From Candidatus Methylopumilus turicensis (lineage in GTDB: Bacteria; Pseudomonadota; Gammaproteobacteria; Burkholderiales; Methylophilaceae), in assembly GCF_000953015.1 (NCBI RefSeq), contig NZ_LN794158.1, positions 992,001-1,056,000 on the forward strand: a DNA stretch of 64,000 bases, in the 5' to 3' direction. The notes beneath the pieces were generated by a model that made no database searches, was not told where the DNA came from, and saw only the letters and a program-made list of their open reading frames with translations. Shown here piece by piece: positions 1 through 9,526 of the stretch. The translations under genes and the position numbers were made by a program. Each line of letters begins with the position of its first letter. Within the stretch, counting starts at the first letter, position 1.

Positions 1-1
1 A

Positions 2-730
2 GCATTTCAAGATAATTACATTTGGCTTATAGAGAATGGCAGTCATGCCGTGGTGGTTGATCCAGGAGACGCAACACCAGTCATCGCAGAACTGAAGAAA
101 AGAAGTCTAGCACTCTCCGACATTCTCATCACGCATCATCATACAGACCATATTGGCGGCGTGGATGCTTTGATTCGTGAATATTCGCCGCAGGTTTACG
201 CCCCAGCTAAAGAATCCTATGAGTTCAAGCACACACCAGTGCTTGAAGGCCAAATTATCAATATCACTCCTCTCAATTTATCCCTGCAGGTTATAGATGT
301 GGGAGGTCACACAATTGGCCATGTGGCTTACTATGGCGCCGAGTCGATATTTTGCGGCGACACTCTTTTTGGCGGTGGTTGCGGCAGGCTTTTTGAGGGT
401 ACGCCTGAACAAATGTTTGCTTCATTGCAAAAAATTGTAAACCTTCCTACCGAGACAGCCATTTATTGTGCGCATGAATACACCGAACGCAATCTACAAT
501 TTGCGAAAACACTTGAGAACAACAATCCTGCGCTTAATGCCAGAATCTTGATGTCACATGAGCTAAGGATTGCAGGATTGCCAACCATCCCAAGTTCAAT
601 TGCATTAGAGCTTGCAACGAATCCATTCTTGCGGTGCACCTCACAGGAAATTAAAGATAATTTGGGTTTGAAAATAGCTGACTCCATCGAAGTTTTCACT
701 AAATTGAGACAGCTTAGAAATCAGTTTTGA
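2..730 (+). CDS. gloB: Hydroxyacylglutathione hydrolase (glyoxalase II), 5' end cut by window
   Basis: Hydrolyses S-lactoylglutathione to D-lactate and glutathione, the second step of cytosolic methylglyoxal detoxification. The reading frame is open to the window edge and begins AFQDNYIWLIENG, the typical GloB N-terminus, so only a few residues are missing and the GTG at 50 is not the true start. The metallo-beta-lactamase motif THHHTDH lies at nt 131-151. Further metal ligands sit in GGHTIGH, FCGDTLF and CAHEYT, and the C-terminal substrate-binding region ends at 730. Downstream is mltD on the same strand after about 105 bp. Identification is secure. Confidence 0.95.
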   Translation, partial: AFQDNYIWLIENGSHAVVVDPGDATPVIAELKKRSLALSDILITHHHTDHIGGVDALIREYSPQVYAPAKESYEFKHTPVLEGQIINITPLNLSLQVIDVGGHTIGHVAYYGAESIFCGDTLFGGGCGRLFEGTPEQMFASLQKIVNLPTETAIYCAHEYTERNLQFAKTLENNNPALNARILMSHELRIAGLPTIPSSIALELATNPFLRCTSQEIKDNLGLKIADSIEVFTKLRQLRNQF

Positions 731-841
731 CCTCGGCTTATTTAGCTTAATTTTGGTATATTTATTCTTGACTCCATAGGGCCTATTTAGCTACTATCAC
801 AGCGTGTTTTTGCTTAATAATAGGCCTTTCAGAAAGTGTTC

Positions 842-2413
842 ATGCTCGTTAGATCTTCAGTAAAATCCCTATTATTTTTAGCCTTGCTTTTGGTGACAAA
901 TGTTGACGCAGAAACCAATGTTGAAGGTGACTATATTGTCATTTTAGAAAGCAATGTTCCTAATCGTGAAGCACTTGACCCCAGCTTTAACATCACACCC
1001 AACTCTCAACTCGATCCAGTCCTTAATTATCTCCCGGATGCACTAAGTTACCAGCCTTCAGCAGGCATTGAAAAGGGAGCGGCTGACTTACGTCAACGAA
1101 TTATTAGTGGCTACACAATGCCCGAGCTAAACTCTAGCTACACAGGCGCGCATGAAGCCTGGTACGCATCTAGGCCCGATTATATGAAACGAATGATCGG
1201 ACGCAGCCAGCGCTATTTGTATCATATTGTGGTTGAAGTTGAGAAACGAGGTATGCCAAGTGAAATCGCACTATTACCCATGGTCGAGAGTGCCTTTAAT
1301 CCAGTTGCCAACTCACGTTCAAAAGCTTCTGGAATTTGGCAATTTATGCCTGCGACAGGTAAACATTTTGGACTCAAGCAAGATTGGTGGGTAGACAACC
1401 GTAGAGACGTGACAGCCGCAACCTCTGCAGCGCTCACCTACTTGCAAAAATTACACGGTATGTTTGGTAATTGGGACTTAGCACTAGCCGCCTACAACGC
1501 TGGCGAGGGCACTGTTCAACGAGCGATTGACCGCAATCGCAAAAAAGGCTTGCCCACTGACTACGCCAGCCTCTCGCTTCCTGATGAAACTAAAAATTAT
1601 GTGCCTAAACTACAGGCGATTAAAAACATCATGCGGCAGCCAGAAGTGTATGGACTGAATATTGATAAGATTCCAAACAGGCCTTATTTTACTAAAGTTA
1701 TCGCACCTGAACAGATTGACGCAAAACTCGCGGCATCATTGGCGGAGATTTCTTATGAAGAGTTTATTTCACTCAACCCAGAATATAACCGCCCCGTCAT
1801 TACCGAAACAGGCAACGCGCATGAAATATTATTGCCAGTCTCAGCTGCCAACACATTCAAATTAAATTTAGCCAATTACGACAAGCCGCTTGTCAGTTGG
1901 CAAACTTATCACACTAAGCGTGGCGAACGCATGGATAAAATTGCGCAAAAATTTGGGATTAATGTAAGTCAATTGCGTGAAATTAATGATATTCCAAACA
2001 ACAAAAAAATAAATGGCGCACAACCAATCCTGGTACCGCTTGGTAACAAAAGTAATGAATCATCAACCATCGACATTAATAGTGCACTTAATAGCACAAC
2101 TGCCGACGTCATTGAAAATACAAATGAAAACAAAACCCATACCGTAAAACCGAAAGAGACGCTGACAGCAATCGGACGTCAATATCAGGTGAGCGTTAAA
2201 AGCCTGATGGCATACAATCAAATGAAAAGTCCGAATGTAAAAATAGGCCAAACCATTAATATTCCAAATAGTGATTTTATAAATCAGCCACATCAACAGA
2301 AACAAAATGAAAAAAGTACGGTCAGAAACAAACATTCAATCAAAACAAGTGGTCATGAAAAACGCGCAACAAAATCCTCTTCTTATAAAAAGATAAAAAA
2401 ACAGGATGTTTAA
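842..2413 (+). CDS. mltD: Membrane-bound lytic murein transglycosylase D
   Basis: Cleaves the MurNAc-GlcNAc bond of peptidoglycan with 1,6-anhydro product formation, acting in the periplasm. An N-terminal hydrophobic signal covers the first 25 residues. The SLT catalytic domain follows, with the putative catalytic Glu in VESAFNP (near residue 150) and the family segment SGIWQFMPATG. Two C-terminal LysM peptidoglycan-binding repeats are visible, about residues 355-405 and 430-480, and the tail is Lys/Ser rich. A GTG six bases upstream (836) could also serve as the start. The gene is followed after 35 bp by the transporter genes at 2449-5959, so murein turnover and peptide uptake may be co-expressed (inference). 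Confidence 0.9.
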   Translation: MLVRSSVKSLLFLALLLVTNVDAETNVEGDYIVILESNVPNREALDPSFNITPNSQLDPVLNYLPDALSYQPSAGIEKGAADLRQRIISGYTMPELNSSYTGAHEAWYASRPDYMKRMIGRSQRYLYHIVVEVEKRGMPSEIALLPMVESAFNPVANSRSKASGIWQFMPATGKHFGLKQDWWVDNRRDVTAATSAALTYLQKLHGMFGNWDLALAAYNAGEGTVQRAIDRNRKKGLPTDYASLSLPDETKNYVPKLQAIKNIMRQPEVYGLNIDKIPNRPYFTKVIAPEQIDAKLAASLAEISYEEFISLNPEYNRPVITETGNAHEILLPVSAANTFKLNLANYDKPLVSWQTYHTKRGERMDKIAQKFGINVSQLREINDIPNNKKINGAQPILVPLGNKSNESSTIDINSALNSTTADVIENTNENKTHTVKPKETLTAIGRQYQVSVKSLMAYNQMKSPNVKIGQTINIPNSDFINQPHQQKQNEKSTVRNKHSIKTSGHEKRATKSSSYKKIKKQDV

Positions 2414-2448
2414 TCTAAATCCAATTATCGTAAAGGCGCAATTCGTCG

Positions 2449-4116
2449 ATGCACAATAAGCCTAAAACAATCATGCATTTCATTAAGATCACATGCTTGG
2501 CATTGATCACACCCTTCTTGATCAGCTGTGGGCAACAACAAGATAAATTGTCGACTCAATTTAGCCAGCCCTATCCGTCGGAGTCTGGTGGCGCGCTAGT
2601 TGATGCAATGTCTGGTGAACCCAGCGGCTTAATTGCAATGATGGCGGGAGAATCTTCAGCCTCTGCAATTGCTTCCAATATTTTCAACAGCCTACTTAAA
2701 TATGATAAGAACTTAGAATTAACAGGGGAGCTTGCAGAATCTTGGGACGTGTCCGCTGATCAAAAAACAATTACATTCCACCTTAAACCTGACTTAAAGT
2801 GGGCTGATGGCAAAGCATTAACAAGTCAAGATGTATTGTTTACATGGAAAACAGTGACCGATCAGAAGACACGTTCTCCTTATGGTGCAGATTACAAGCT
2901 CGTTAAAAAAGCTGAAGCACCTGACAAGCTCACATTTAGAGTGACCTACGAAGCTCCCTATGCCCCAGCTTTAGACTCATGGTCAGGCTTACATGTGCTT
3001 CCACAACACTTGCTTGAAGGCCAAGACATCAATAACACGGCATTCTCACGTAATCCTGTTGGCAGTCATTACTACCAGTTAGATCAATGGAAGAAAGGTG
3101 AAAGCATTTCGCTCAAGCGCAATCCTAATGCCACTCAGGGACAAGCTAAAATCGACCATTTAATTTCACGCATTATCCCTGACCGTGCAGCGCAATTCTT
3201 AGAACTCATGGCAGACAACATTGACTCGATGAGCTTAAACTCCATTCAATATGCACGTATTTTCCCAGCACGCCCTGACCTCACTGACAAAATTGCGCAA
3301 TATAAAGAGCTAGGCAATAGTTACACGTATTTAGGTTTCAACTTAAAACGTAAGCCTTTTGATGACGTGCGCGTGAGGCAAGCCATTAATTATGCGATAG
3401 ATAAACAAGAAATTATTGACGGTGTACTACTTGGGCTTGGCCTGCCAGTTGCCTCTCCTTACAAGCCAGGAACGCGCTGGAGCAACCCAAAACTACAACC
3501 CTATCCATACGATCCACAAAAGGCGCTTGCATTACTTAAAGAAGCAGGCTTTGAGGACCATGACCATGACGGAATATTGGATAGGAATGGCCAGCCATTG
3601 AGTTTTGAAATTCTAACCAACCAAAATAAAGAACGTGAAATGAGTGCCGTATTGGTACAAAGACGACTTAAGGAAATTGGTATTGATGTAAAAATTCGCG
3701 TGGTTGAATGGGCAACTTTTATTAGTCGCTTTATTAAAACTGGTGATTTCAACGTCGTTTTACTTGGCTGGGGCCTTGGCTTAGAACCCGATCAGTTCAA
3801 TATTTGGCACTCATCTCAACAAGCACCAGGACAGTTTAATTTTATCGGCTATCAAAACCCTAAAGTGGATAGCTTACTGGAGGCTGGCAGATTGGAACTT
3901 AACCCTGACAAGCGCATGATAATCTACCATGAGTTTGCAGCCATTTTATTAGAAGATAGCCCTGTTGTTTATTTGTTTGCAGGTTATGGCCTCCCAGCCG
4001 TTCACAAACGAGTAAAAGGCATTGATGACACTGCGCCTCCTGCTGGCATTGGACACAACGCTTATGAGTGGTACATTCCCAAGGCATTAAGGCGCAACGA
4101 AATGAGCGCGGAGTAA
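2449..4116 (+). CDS. ABC transporter substrate-binding lipoprotein, oligopeptide/dipeptide (SBP_bac_5) family
   Basis: Periplasmic solute-binding protein of the OppA/DppA type, 555 residues. The N-terminus has a signal peptide and a lipobox LISC with Cys27, so it is probably a membrane-anchored lipoprotein; an internal Met9 could be the real start. The family body contains the usual cluster-5 segments, for example KPDLKWADGK, FDDVRVRQAINYAID and a DHDHDGILD loop near residue 366 typical of these proteins. The permease start codon lies two bases after its stop, which makes co-translation likely. The substrate cannot be read from sequence; peptides are likely, and the mltD neighbour suggests murein peptides (inference). 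Confidence 0.88.
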   Translation: MHNKPKTIMHFIKITCLALITPFLISCGQQQDKLSTQFSQPYPSESGGALVDAMSGEPSGLIAMMAGESSASAIASNIFNSLLKYDKNLELTGELAESWDVSADQKTITFHLKPDLKWADGKALTSQDVLFTWKTVTDQKTRSPYGADYKLVKKAEAPDKLTFRVTYEAPYAPALDSWSGLHVLPQHLLEGQDINNTAFSRNPVGSHYYQLDQWKKGESISLKRNPNATQGQAKIDHLISRIIPDRAAQFLELMADNIDSMSLNSIQYARIFPARPDLTDKIAQYKELGNSYTYLGFNLKRKPFDDVRVRQAINYAIDKQEIIDGVLLGLGLPVASPYKPGTRWSNPKLQPYPYDPQKALALLKEAGFEDHDHDGILDRNGQPLSFEILTNQNKEREMSAVLVQRRLKEIGIDVKIRVVEWATFISRFIKTGDFNVVLLGWGLGLEPDQFNIWHSSQQAPGQFNFIGYQNPKVDSLLEAGRLELNPDKRMIIYHEFAAILLEDSPVVYLFAGYGLPAVHKRVKGIDDTAPPAGIGHNAYEWYIPKALRRNEMSAE

Positions 4117-4118
4117 TC

Positions 4119-5138
4119 ATGATCAAATATCTACTCAATCGACTCTTTTGGATGGTGCCACTTCTGGTGGGGATCAGCTTAATTTCTTTTTTAATTATGC
4201 ACTTAGCCCCAGGGGATGTGACTTCAACCGAAGCGAGCTTCAATCCAAAAACCAGTGAAGAGTCACGTCAAAAACTGCGCGAGCTATACAACCTCGATAA
4301 ACCTGTCATCGTGCAATATGGTCTTTGGCTAAAACGCATGTCTACGCTAGACTTTGGACATTCATTTGCAAGCCATCAAAGCCCTGTGTTTTGGGAGGAA
4401 AAAGATAAGGACGGAAATGTCACCAAAGGCATGATACAAGAAGCTTTGCCGATCACTCTTCTGATCAATGTACTAAGTTTAGTCTTGATTATTGGGATTG
4501 CTTTGCCGCTCGGCGTGATTTCAGCACTCACGCAAAACAAGCTACCTGACCGATCGATTACCATATTCGTTTTTATCGGATTTGCGATCCCAAGCTTCTG
4601 GCTAGCATTAATGTTGATGTATTGGACTGGGGTGAGTCACAATTGGCTTCCCATTTCTGGCCTTCATAGCTTAGGCGCTGAAAAGCTTCCTTGGTTAGCC
4701 CAGCAATGGGATACTTTAAAACATCTAACCTTACCTATTCTGATCTCAGGTCTAACAGGCCTTGCGGGAATATCACTATTTGTTCGCAACGGTATGTTAG
4801 ATGTACTCCATCAAGATTACATCACAACCGCCCGCGCTAAAGGGCTTCCTGAAAACACCGTTGTTTATAAACATGCGCTTCGAAATGCGCTGCTTCCATT
4901 AATTACCATTTTCGGCCTTTCTATCCCCGGTTTAATCGGTGGCTCTGTGATTGCGGAGTCTATTTTTGCTATCCCAGGGATGGGTAAACTTTTCTATGAT
5001 GCTGTGTTGATGAGAGACTTTCCTGTCATTATGGGTATCTTAACAATAGGTTCCGCACTCACACTTTTAGGCAATCTCCTAGCCGACTTAGCTTACGCAT
5101 GGGCTGACCCACGTGTTAGAAAAGGAGTTGCACAATGA
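4119..5138 (+). CDS. ABC transporter permease, DppB/OppB type
   Basis: Inner-membrane permease of a peptide-type ABC importer, 339 residues, about six membrane segments. The start is placed at MIKYLLNRLFW because it follows the binding-protein stop directly, although the frame is open upstream from 4068. The ATPase-coupling EAA loop is visible as ARAKGLPENTVVYKHALRNA. The last bases overlap the next permease in an ATGA junction. No ATPase gene (DppD/DppF) is present in the window, so the complex must borrow one encoded elsewhere. Confidence 0.88.
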   Translation: MIKYLLNRLFWMVPLLVGISLISFLIMHLAPGDVTSTEASFNPKTSEESRQKLRELYNLDKPVIVQYGLWLKRMSTLDFGHSFASHQSPVFWEEKDKDGNVTKGMIQEALPITLLINVLSLVLIIGIALPLGVISALTQNKLPDRSITIFVFIGFAIPSFWLALMLMYWTGVSHNWLPISGLHSLGAEKLPWLAQQWDTLKHLTLPILISGLTGLAGISLFVRNGMLDVLHQDYITTARAKGLPENTVVYKHALRNALLPLITIFGLSIPGLIGGSVIAESIFAIPGMGKLFYDAVLMRDFPVIMGILTIGSALTLLGNLLADLAYAWADPRVRKGVAQ

Positions 5139-5959
5139 AAACCATTCTCAAAAACCCGCTAGCACTTGCTGGCTTGATCATTATTGGCCTAATTTCCCTC
5201 ATGGCTATTTTTGCACCATTGATTGCCCCGTTTGACCCAGAGGCAATTGATGTCAAAAACATACTGCTCTCCCCCTCCTCGCAACATTGGATGGGGACTG
5301 ATGGACTAGGGCGTGATGTTTACTCAAGAATGCTATTTGGCGCACGTATATCGCTTTTAGTTGGTATTGTAGCTGTAGGCATTGCCACCATCATTGGAAT
5401 TATCCTAGGGGCAATTGCTGGCTTTTATCGTGGCTGGGTTGACACTGTGATCATGCGCTTGGTTGATGTGATGTTATCGATCCCAACATTCTTCTTGATT
5501 TTGGCGGTGATTGCATTCCTGACTCCCTCAATTTGGAACATCATGATTGTGATTGGCCTGACTTCATGGATGGGCGTTACACGACTAGTGCGCGCAGAAT
5601 TCATGAGTCTTCGAAATCGAGAGTTTGTCCTTGCGTCTCAAACCTTAGGCGCGAAAGACAGTCGCTTAATTTTCAAGCAATTACTTCCTAACAGCCTAAC
5701 CCCCATCATCGTTAGCTCTGTGCTTGGAATTGCGAGTGCGGTATTGGTCGAGTCTGGATTAAGTTTCTTAGGTTTGGGCGTTCAAGCACCACAAGCCTCA
5801 TGGGGAAACATTCTTACCGATGGAAAAGAATATATTGAGTTCGCCTGGTGGCTTTCGATGTTTCCTGGCCTTGCCATATTAATTACCGTGATGGGTTATA
5901 ATTTGCTTGGTGAAGGTCTGCGCGATGCGCTAGACCCAAGAACTTCGAATAACAATTAG
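5135..5959 (+). CDS. ABC transporter permease, DppC/OppC type
   Basis: Second inner-membrane permease, 274 residues, pairing with the protein encoded immediately upstream. It shows the N-terminal HWMGTDGLGRDVYSRM segment characteristic of DppC/OppC, several hydrophobic helices, and the EAA loop around QTLGAKDSRLIFKQ. The start overlaps the upstream stop (ATGA), indicating translational coupling. It is followed after 28 bp by the truncated fabI on the same strand, so a single transcript mltD-binding protein-permeases-fabI is possible. Confidence 0.88.
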   Translation: MKTILKNPLALAGLIIIGLISLMAIFAPLIAPFDPEAIDVKNILLSPSSQHWMGTDGLGRDVYSRMLFGARISLLVGIVAVGIATIIGIILGAIAGFYRGWVDTVIMRLVDVMLSIPTFFLILAVIAFLTPSIWNIMIVIGLTSWMGVTRLVRAEFMSLRNREFVLASQTLGAKDSRLIFKQLLPNSLTPIIVSSVLGIASAVLVESGLSFLGLGVQAPQASWGNILTDGKEYIEFAWWLSMFPGLAILITVMGYNLLGEGLRDALDPRTSNNN

Positions 5960-5987
5960 AAATTTTGACTTTTAAGGAAAGCTACTC

Positions 5988-6716
5988 ATGGGATTCCTGA
6001 CTGGGAAACGTGTATTAATCGTTGGTCTACTAAGTAATCGCTCAATTGCCTACGGCATTGCAGAAGCAATGAAACGTGAAGGTGCTGAGCTTGCCTTTAG
6101 TTATCAAATGGATAAATTTGAAGACCGCGTTAAAAAATTAGCCGCTGATTTCGATTCAACCATTGTCTTACCTTGTGATGTTGGAAGCGATGAACAAATT
6201 GATGCTTTATTTCCAGCTCTCGCAAAACATTGGGATGGGATAGATGTGGTTGTGCACTCAGTTGCATTTGTGCCAAAAGACGCTCTCGATGGTGATTACT
6301 TAGAAAAAGTAACGCGTGAATATTTCCGCATTGCACATGATATTAGTTCGTACAGCTTTGCAGCGCTTGCTAAAGCAGCAATGCCAATGATGGAGGGTCG
6401 CAACGGTAGCCTTCTTACGATCAGTTATCTTGGCGCTGAAAGAACATTGCCGAACTACAACGTCATGGGCGTAGCAAAAGCAAGTCTTGAAGCTAACGTG
6501 CGTTATATGGCACAAAGCCTTGGTCCTAAAGGTATTCGTGTGAATGCAGTTTCAGCAGGCCCCATCAAAACACTGGCTGCCTCAGGCATTGCTGATTTTG
6601 ACAAGATGCAAGGCTTCAACGAAAAGCATGCACCACTGCGTCGCAATGTCACAATCGAGGAGGTTGGTATCTTAAATAAAAAAGGCCGTCAATCAATGAC
6701 GGCCTTTTTTTATTAG
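5988..6716 (+). pseudogene. fabI: Enoyl-[acyl-carrier-protein] reductase (NADH), C-terminally truncated
   Basis: FabI performs the last reduction of each fatty-acid elongation cycle. The N-terminal 227 residues match the family well: [16 protein letters not shown] nucleotide-binding start, CDVGSD, and the catalytic pattern [13 protein letters not shown] with Tyr and Lys (MGVAKAS). Homology stops abruptly after [10 protein letters not shown]. The remaining 15 residues are a read-through of the transcription terminator. Normal FabI continues about 30-35 residues through a segment like AAFLCSD...GGY that forms the end of the Rossmann fold. A TAA at 6673-6675 in the +1 frame may be the original stop, so the simplest view is a deletion of roughly 100 bp. 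Either a nonfunctional allele or an assembly deletion. Confidence 0.85.
6678..6711. terminator. Bidirectional intrinsic terminator between fabI and ppiD
   Basis: A 7-bp perfect stem GGCCGTC/GACGGCC with a seven-base loop, flanked by an A-run on one side and a T-run on the other, so it can terminate both converging transcripts. The fabI reading frame extends through it, which is abnormal and supports loss of the real fabI end. Confidence 0.9.
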
Positions 6717-6757
6717 CTTACCACTCAAAAAAATCTGAGAAACAATGCTTTCAACTT

Positions 6758-8656
6758 TTACTGTTGAGTACTGTCTGTCATCATGAGACGACTATTCACA
6801 TAAATTTTCTTGTTTGATTTCAACGTACCAATATAAGCAGATGAAACTTCAGAAGCAATGGCTGTTCGCAACTCAAGCAGCGCGGTTTTTTTGGCATCTT
6901 CATCATCTAATTTATTTTGAACCGCCGTGACTTTAATCAGTAAATAGCCCTTTTGATTGTCTGCAACGCCTGCATAAGCAGGCAACTTACTCGTATCAAC
7001 CTTAAAGACATTCGACATCGTTACTTCAGTGAGCCCTTGTGCATTTTTACGATCGACGATCACTGGCGTAATCCAATCTAAGTTAGCCACCTCTTTAGAC
7101 GACTTGAGACTGGCAAGTGATGCTGCTCCTTTATCAATCGCTAGTTTAGTTGCTTTCTCAATCTTCAATAAATCAGCAATGCCTCCTTTAACTTCATCAA
7201 AGCTGCGAGGCGCAGATGGCTTGTAGTCAACTACGCGCGCGGATACAAGGGTATTGTTAGACACTTCAACCGCTTCAGTATTTCGTTTATCTTTGAGCAC
7301 ATCACTGCTAAAGACTAAAGTCATCAGCCTATCGCTCTTAAAGAATTTAGCACCATCAACGAAACTCATCCACTCACTCTTTTGAACAGGAACGCCATAA
7401 GTATCTGCCACAGGCTGCAAACTTGAAGACTGCTCATAAACCGTCGCACTAAATGCTTCTGCTTGTTCCGCAAACTTAGCAAGCGCTTTCTGGTACATAA
7501 GTTCAGCACGAATCTGCGGTTTGAGCTGTTCAAATCCTTGGCCTTGACCAAGGATTTCGTTTAATTTGATAATGTGATAACCAAAGTCAGATTGCACTAA
7601 ACCGCTCACATCACCTTGCTTCATTGAAAAGGCTGCATCTTCAAATGGCTTGACCATAGCACCTCGACCAAAAGCGCCTAAATCACCGCCTTTTTCCGCA
7701 GAACCTGGATCCTGAGAATATTTCTTAGCGAGTTCAGCAAACTTTGCTGGATTCTTTTTGACTTCAGCTAATACTTGCTCGGCTTTCTTCTTTGCCTCAG
7801 CCTTAGCTTCTGGCGTGGCTGATGCTGAAAAACCAATTAAAATATGGCTAGCACGACGCTGCTCATCCCCTTGAAATTTTGATGCATTTTCATCATAAAA
7901 TTTCTTAGCTTCATCTTCCGTAGTTTGCATTTTGGGAATTAATGTATTTGCAGAGAGCATTACATATTCAAGTTTTACCTGTTCTGGCACTTTGAATTTA
8001 TCTTTATGTTTCTCGTAGTAAGCTTTAACTTCACTAGGATCAACATTCACTTGTGAAATAAAATCAGCCGTTTTAATTTCTGCAACGCTCACCTCACGTT
8101 GTTGATGCTCAACGACCAATGACGCGTTTTCAACTGCTTTTGAGGTAAACGCTAAGCCTGGAATGCCATCACGTACTTGCTGCAACAACATCTCGCCACG
8201 CATTTTTTTCTCAAATTGAGAAGGCGTCATTTGATTCTGACTTAATAGTCGGTCGTAAACCTCTTGAGAGAACTTACCACCCTCTTGAAACTCGGGCAAA
8301 CTAGTAATGAATTGTGCTAGTTGCTCATTGGTAATTTTGAAGTTGCTGTTTGAAACTTCAGCATTAAAGAGCCTGGTGTTAATAAGACGATCCAACACAG
8401 ATTGCTTCACCTCCGGTGAGTCCAGAGCGCTAATATCCTTTGGGTTTTCTTTTTGCAAACGATCACGAAGGCTTTGCATGGCATTACGATATTCTTGCAC
8501 AGAAATTGTGGCGCCATCGACCTTTGCAACCGAGGCACCTGCACCGGCGTCTTTTAAGTAAGCATCGATACCAAACAAAGCGAATGGTACTGTAATTAAA
8601 GTTAAAATCAGCTTAGCGACCCAGCCTTTAGAATGTGCGCGAATAACTTCCAGCAT
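6758..8656 (-). CDS. ppiD: Periplasmic folding chaperone / peptidyl-prolyl isomerase D
   Basis: Membrane-anchored periplasmic chaperone that assists proteins emerging from the Sec translocon. The 632-residue length matches the family. A short cytoplasmic N-terminus is followed by one transmembrane helix (about residues 12-34), a SurA_N-like chaperone region, a PpiC parvulin domain (about residues 265-365, with [10 protein letters not shown] and [19 protein letters not shown]) and a C-terminal chaperone region. It lies downstream of hupB-tRNA-Val-tRNA-Asp in the conserved clp-lon-hupB-ppiD order but is separated from them by a terminator, so it probably uses its own promoter. Confidence 0.93.
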   Translation of the reverse strand: MLEVIRAHSKGWVAKLILTLITVPFALFGIDAYLKDAGAGASVAKVDGATISVQEYRNAMQSLRDRLQKENPKDISALDSPEVKQSVLDRLINTRLFNAEVSNSNFKITNEQLAQFITSLPEFQEGGKFSQEVYDRLLSQNQMTPSQFEKKMRGEMLLQQVRDGIPGLAFTSKAVENASLVVEHQQREVSVAEIKTADFISQVNVDPSEVKAYYEKHKDKFKVPEQVKLEYVMLSANTLIPKMQTTEDEAKKFYDENASKFQGDEQRRASHILIGFSASATPEAKAEAKKKAEQVLAEVKKNPAKFAELAKKYSQDPGSAEKGGDLGAFGRGAMVKPFEDAAFSMKQGDVSGLVQSDFGYHIIKLNEILGQGQGFEQLKPQIRAELMYQKALAKFAEQAEAFSATVYEQSSSLQPVADTYGVPVQKSEWMSFVDGAKFFKSDRLMTLVFSSDVLKDKRNTEAVEVSNNTLVSARVVDYKPSAPRSFDEVKGGIADLLKIEKATKLAIDKGAASLASLKSSKEVANLDWITPVIVDRKNAQGLTEVTMSNVFKVDTSKLPAYAGVADNQKGYLLIKVTAVQNKLDDEDAKKTALLELRTAIASEVSSAYIGTLKSNKKIYVNSRLMMTDSTQQ

Positions 8657-8774
8657 AACAATAACACCTTAAATTGAATAAGTAAGAGCAGTTTATTAAG
8701 TCAGTAAATCTATCAAAAAGTTCTAAATTTACCTGTTGAAACAAGCCAGTAATTTAATAAACGCTGAATTGTAA

Positions 8775-8804
8775 ATAATATGTAAATATACCATACAAGC
8801 GCAA
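8775..8804 (-). promoter_or_regulatory. Candidate sigma-70 promoter for ppiD
   Basis: On the minus strand TTGCGC (8799-8804) is followed after 18 bases by TATTAT (8775-8780). The leader to ppiD would be about 115 bases. Position and match are reasonable but the region is AT-rich and other choices exist. Confidence 0.35.
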
Positions 8805-8884
8805 GCCATGACAGGCTTAAGGTCACAAGCTTTTATTAACATGCGACGATAATATGAGATTTAAATTCGTTAAGGTAGAAAGCA

Positions 8885-8914
8885 AAAAAGCGAATCTTTC
8901 GATTCGCTTTTTTC
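8885..8914. terminator. Terminator after tRNA-Asp
   Basis: Hairpin with stem GCGAATC/GATTCGC and a four-base TTTC loop, A-run and T-run on either side. It ends the hupB-tRNA-Val-tRNA-Asp transcript on the minus strand. Confidence 0.88.
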
Positions 8915-8915
8915 T

Positions 8916-8992
8916 TGGCGGAGTGGACGGGACTCGAACCCGCGACCCCCGGCGTGACAGGCCGGTATTCTAACCAACTGAACTACCACTCC
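8916..8992 (-). tRNA. tRNA-Asp (GTC)
   Basis: Full cloverleaf of 77 nt with encoded CCA. The anticodon loop reads CTGTCAC, giving GTC. The acceptor stem GGAGTGG/CCACTCC is intact. It sits 53 bp downstream of tRNA-Val on the same strand. Confidence 0.95.
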
Positions 8993-9045
8993 AAAACTAT
9001 GCGCTACATATAAAACGATGTAACGACTTTTCTACGCTGGTTGAA

Positions 9046-9121
9046 TGGTGGGTGATGACGGGGTCGAACCGCCGACATTCGCCTTGTAAGGGCGACGCTC
9101 TACCAACTGAGCTAATCACCC
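9046..9121 (-). tRNA. tRNA-Val (TAC)
   Basis: 76 nt including CCA. Acceptor stem GGGTGAT/ATCACCC and anticodon loop CTTACAA give anticodon TAC. It begins 22 bp after the hupB stop, so it is probably co-transcribed with hupB. Confidence 0.95.
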
Positions 9122-9143
9122 ATTCGTTAACCAACGAAGAACG

Positions 9144-9416
9144 CTAGTTTACAGCATCCTTGAGCGCTTTACCAGCCCTAAATTTAGGAGAATTAGCTGC
9201 TTTGATAGAAATTGTTGCACCAGTACGTGGATTACGGCCGTTACGAGCAGCACGCTTACCTACATAAAATGTACCGAAACCGATAAGTGTAACCAAATCA
9301 CCTTTTTTCAATGCGCCAGTTACTGCTGATGTTGTTGCATCCAATGCACGGCCTGCTGCAGCCTTTGAGATTCCAGCGGCTTTTGCGATTTGGTCGATTA
9401 GCTCTGATTTATTCAC
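9144..9416 (-). CDS. hupB: DNA-binding protein HU-beta
   Basis: Small nucleoid protein of 90 residues that bends DNA as a dimer. The beta-arm signature [21 protein letters not shown] is spread over residues 46-67 with the intercalating Pro in RNPRTG. The start codon is GTG at 9414-9416, preceded by AAGGGG, a strong ribosome binding site. It follows lon as in E. coli, with a strong promoter of its own in between. Confidence 0.96.
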   Translation of the reverse strand: MNKSELIDQIAKAAGISKAAAGRALDATTSAVTGALKKGDLVTLIGFGTFYVGKRAARNGRNPRTGATISIKAANSPKFRAGKALKDAVN

Positions 9417-9474
9417 TTGTATCCCCTTGCGTTATTATTTATAAAACAGGCCATTAAAAGTCCTGCTGTTTTAC

Positions 9475-9504
9475 TTTATAGCAAGTGTCAAAAGCCTGTG
9501 TCAA
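9475..9504 (-). promoter_or_regulatory. Sigma-70 promoter of hupB
   Basis: On the minus strand a perfect TTGACA (9499-9504) is followed after 18 bases by TATAAA (9475-9480). A second TTGACA occurs within the spacer, six bases from the -10, too close to act as a -35. The leader is about 50 bases. This fits strong constitutive expression of HU and the downstream tRNAs. Confidence 0.75.
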
Positions 9505-9526
9505 GCCTTTAAGTCCAAATATTCCA

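Noticed and set aside
463-699. Small minus-strand frame opposite gloB
   Set aside because: It lies wholly antisense to a well-conserved gene and has no ribosome binding site or homology I can recognise. The same applies to the many other antisense frames in lon, clpX, hrpA and acnB.
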